DNA from: Bacteroides sp. CAG:1060_57_27
GTDB lineage: Bacteria; Bacteroidota; Bacteroidia; Bacteroidales; UBA932
Reading direction: 5' to 3'
DNA length: 26,638 nucleotides
Assembly: GCA_001915575.1 (NCBI GenBank)
Contig: MNQT01000021.1
Span: 1 to 26,638 of the forward strand
Shown: one piece after another, positions 26,271 to 26,638 of the stretch
Layout: every line of letters begins with the position of its first letter
Position numbering within the stretch: position 1 is the stretch's first letter
The notes under the pieces: model-generated
What the model was told of the DNA's origin: nothing
The model's database searches: none
The model's input: the letters and a program-made list of their open reading frames with translations, nothing else
Program-made: the position numbers and the translations under genes

Positions 26271-26638
26271 AACTACAATTTGTTTGTTACACAATGGAAC
26301 AAAAGCCATTGAAGTCATGAACGCGAAAGCACTTTCAGACAATAAGTTCCAAGCGCATACCAGGTCGGATCCCGGGAATATCCATACAATTTGCATATTG
26401 TCTCCGGCCATGCCTTCTCTGTGCTCTCCGGGACCGTATACAATGTCTTCCTGACTGATATTATCCTGTCATTTATCGGTCATGGAGGCGCTACAGGGCA
26501 TATTCCGGCACTGTATGAAAATTGAATGCAAATGTTTCCACTTAGATTCAACACCGAAGTGCAACAGCGAGGATCCGACGGACCTCGCTGTTGACGGTCT
26601 CAAAGTTGTTTCCTTTTTTTTTGGGGGGCAAGCGCAAC
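26271..26638. other. Gene-free upstream region of the surface lipoprotein gene
   Basis: These 368 bp contain no convincing gene on either strand. They must include the promoter of the minus-strand lipoprotein. The best near-match to a -7 box is AACATTTG on the minus strand near 26533-26540, with one mismatch, giving a long leader if used. The stretch also has a strong inverted repeat (26562-26593) and a run of nine T then six G near the right edge. Confidence 0.6.
26562..26593. repeat. Strong 11-bp inverted repeat
   Basis: CAACAGCGAGG (26562-26572) pairs perfectly with CCTCGCTGTTG (26583-26593), and TCC/GGA inside the loop can pair further. No T tract follows directly on either strand; nine T occur about 20 bp to the right. 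On the minus strand it is followed at once by CACTTCGGTG, a UUCG-tetraloop mini-hairpin. It could be a terminator for a gene outside the window, a leader structure or a protein-binding site. Confidence 0.6.

Overview
The window is from a fairly GC-rich member of the Bacteroidales. Supporting evidence: SusC/SusD-type outer-membrane genes, a hybrid two-component (HTCC) regulator, a FimB/Mfa2-type fimbrial operon, several lipoproteins and TAnnTTTG-type -7 promoter boxes. The genus cannot be fixed from sequence alone. No rRNA, tRNA or CRISPR was seen.

Region 1 (1-8,800) is the unusual part. A tyrosine recombinase (minus strand, 1539 to 153) is frameshifted by a 16-bp tandem duplication at 1185-1223; removing one copy restores a 456-aa protein with all catalytic residues. 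About 130 bp from its start lies a SusC body that has lost its promoter, signal peptide and half of its plug (from about 1674), followed by an intact susD (4126-5964). Facing them is a paralogous susC (8767 to 6101, minus) that keeps its head but has no SusD partner. The two susC genes form inverted repeats (34 bp with 1 mismatch in the heads, 89 bp with 3 mismatches in the tails). Inverting the segment between the heads would join the expressed head to the headless body plus susD. This resembles the recombinase-driven susC/susD shuffling known in Bacteroides fragilis; insertion of a mobile element into susC is the main alternative.

Region 2 (8,802-12,869) is one 1355-aa HTCC sensor/regulator (periplasmic propellers, Y_Y_Y, kinase, receiver, AraC HTH). 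It is read toward, and only 34 bp from, the susC that keeps its head, so it probably controls that expression site.

Region 3 (12,951-15,181) holds general-function genes: a CobW/COG0523 metal GTPase divergent from the HTCC, methylglyoxal synthase (mgsA), and a small heat-shock protein.

Region 4 (15,343-22,858, minus) is a tightly packed operon: short ssb, OmpA-like lipoprotein, fimbrillin, FimB/Mfa2-like anchor lipoprotein and a 1106-aa lipoprotein that may be a tip or stalk component. Genes overlap by 4 or 11 bp at three of the four junctions, which points to translational coupling.

Region 5 (23,079-26,638) has a small zinc-ribbon protein (plus) and a 911-aa surface lipoprotein with a coiled coil and short collagen-like stretch (minus), the two converging on a strong hairpin terminator. 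The last 368 bp have no gene but contain a strong inverted repeat.
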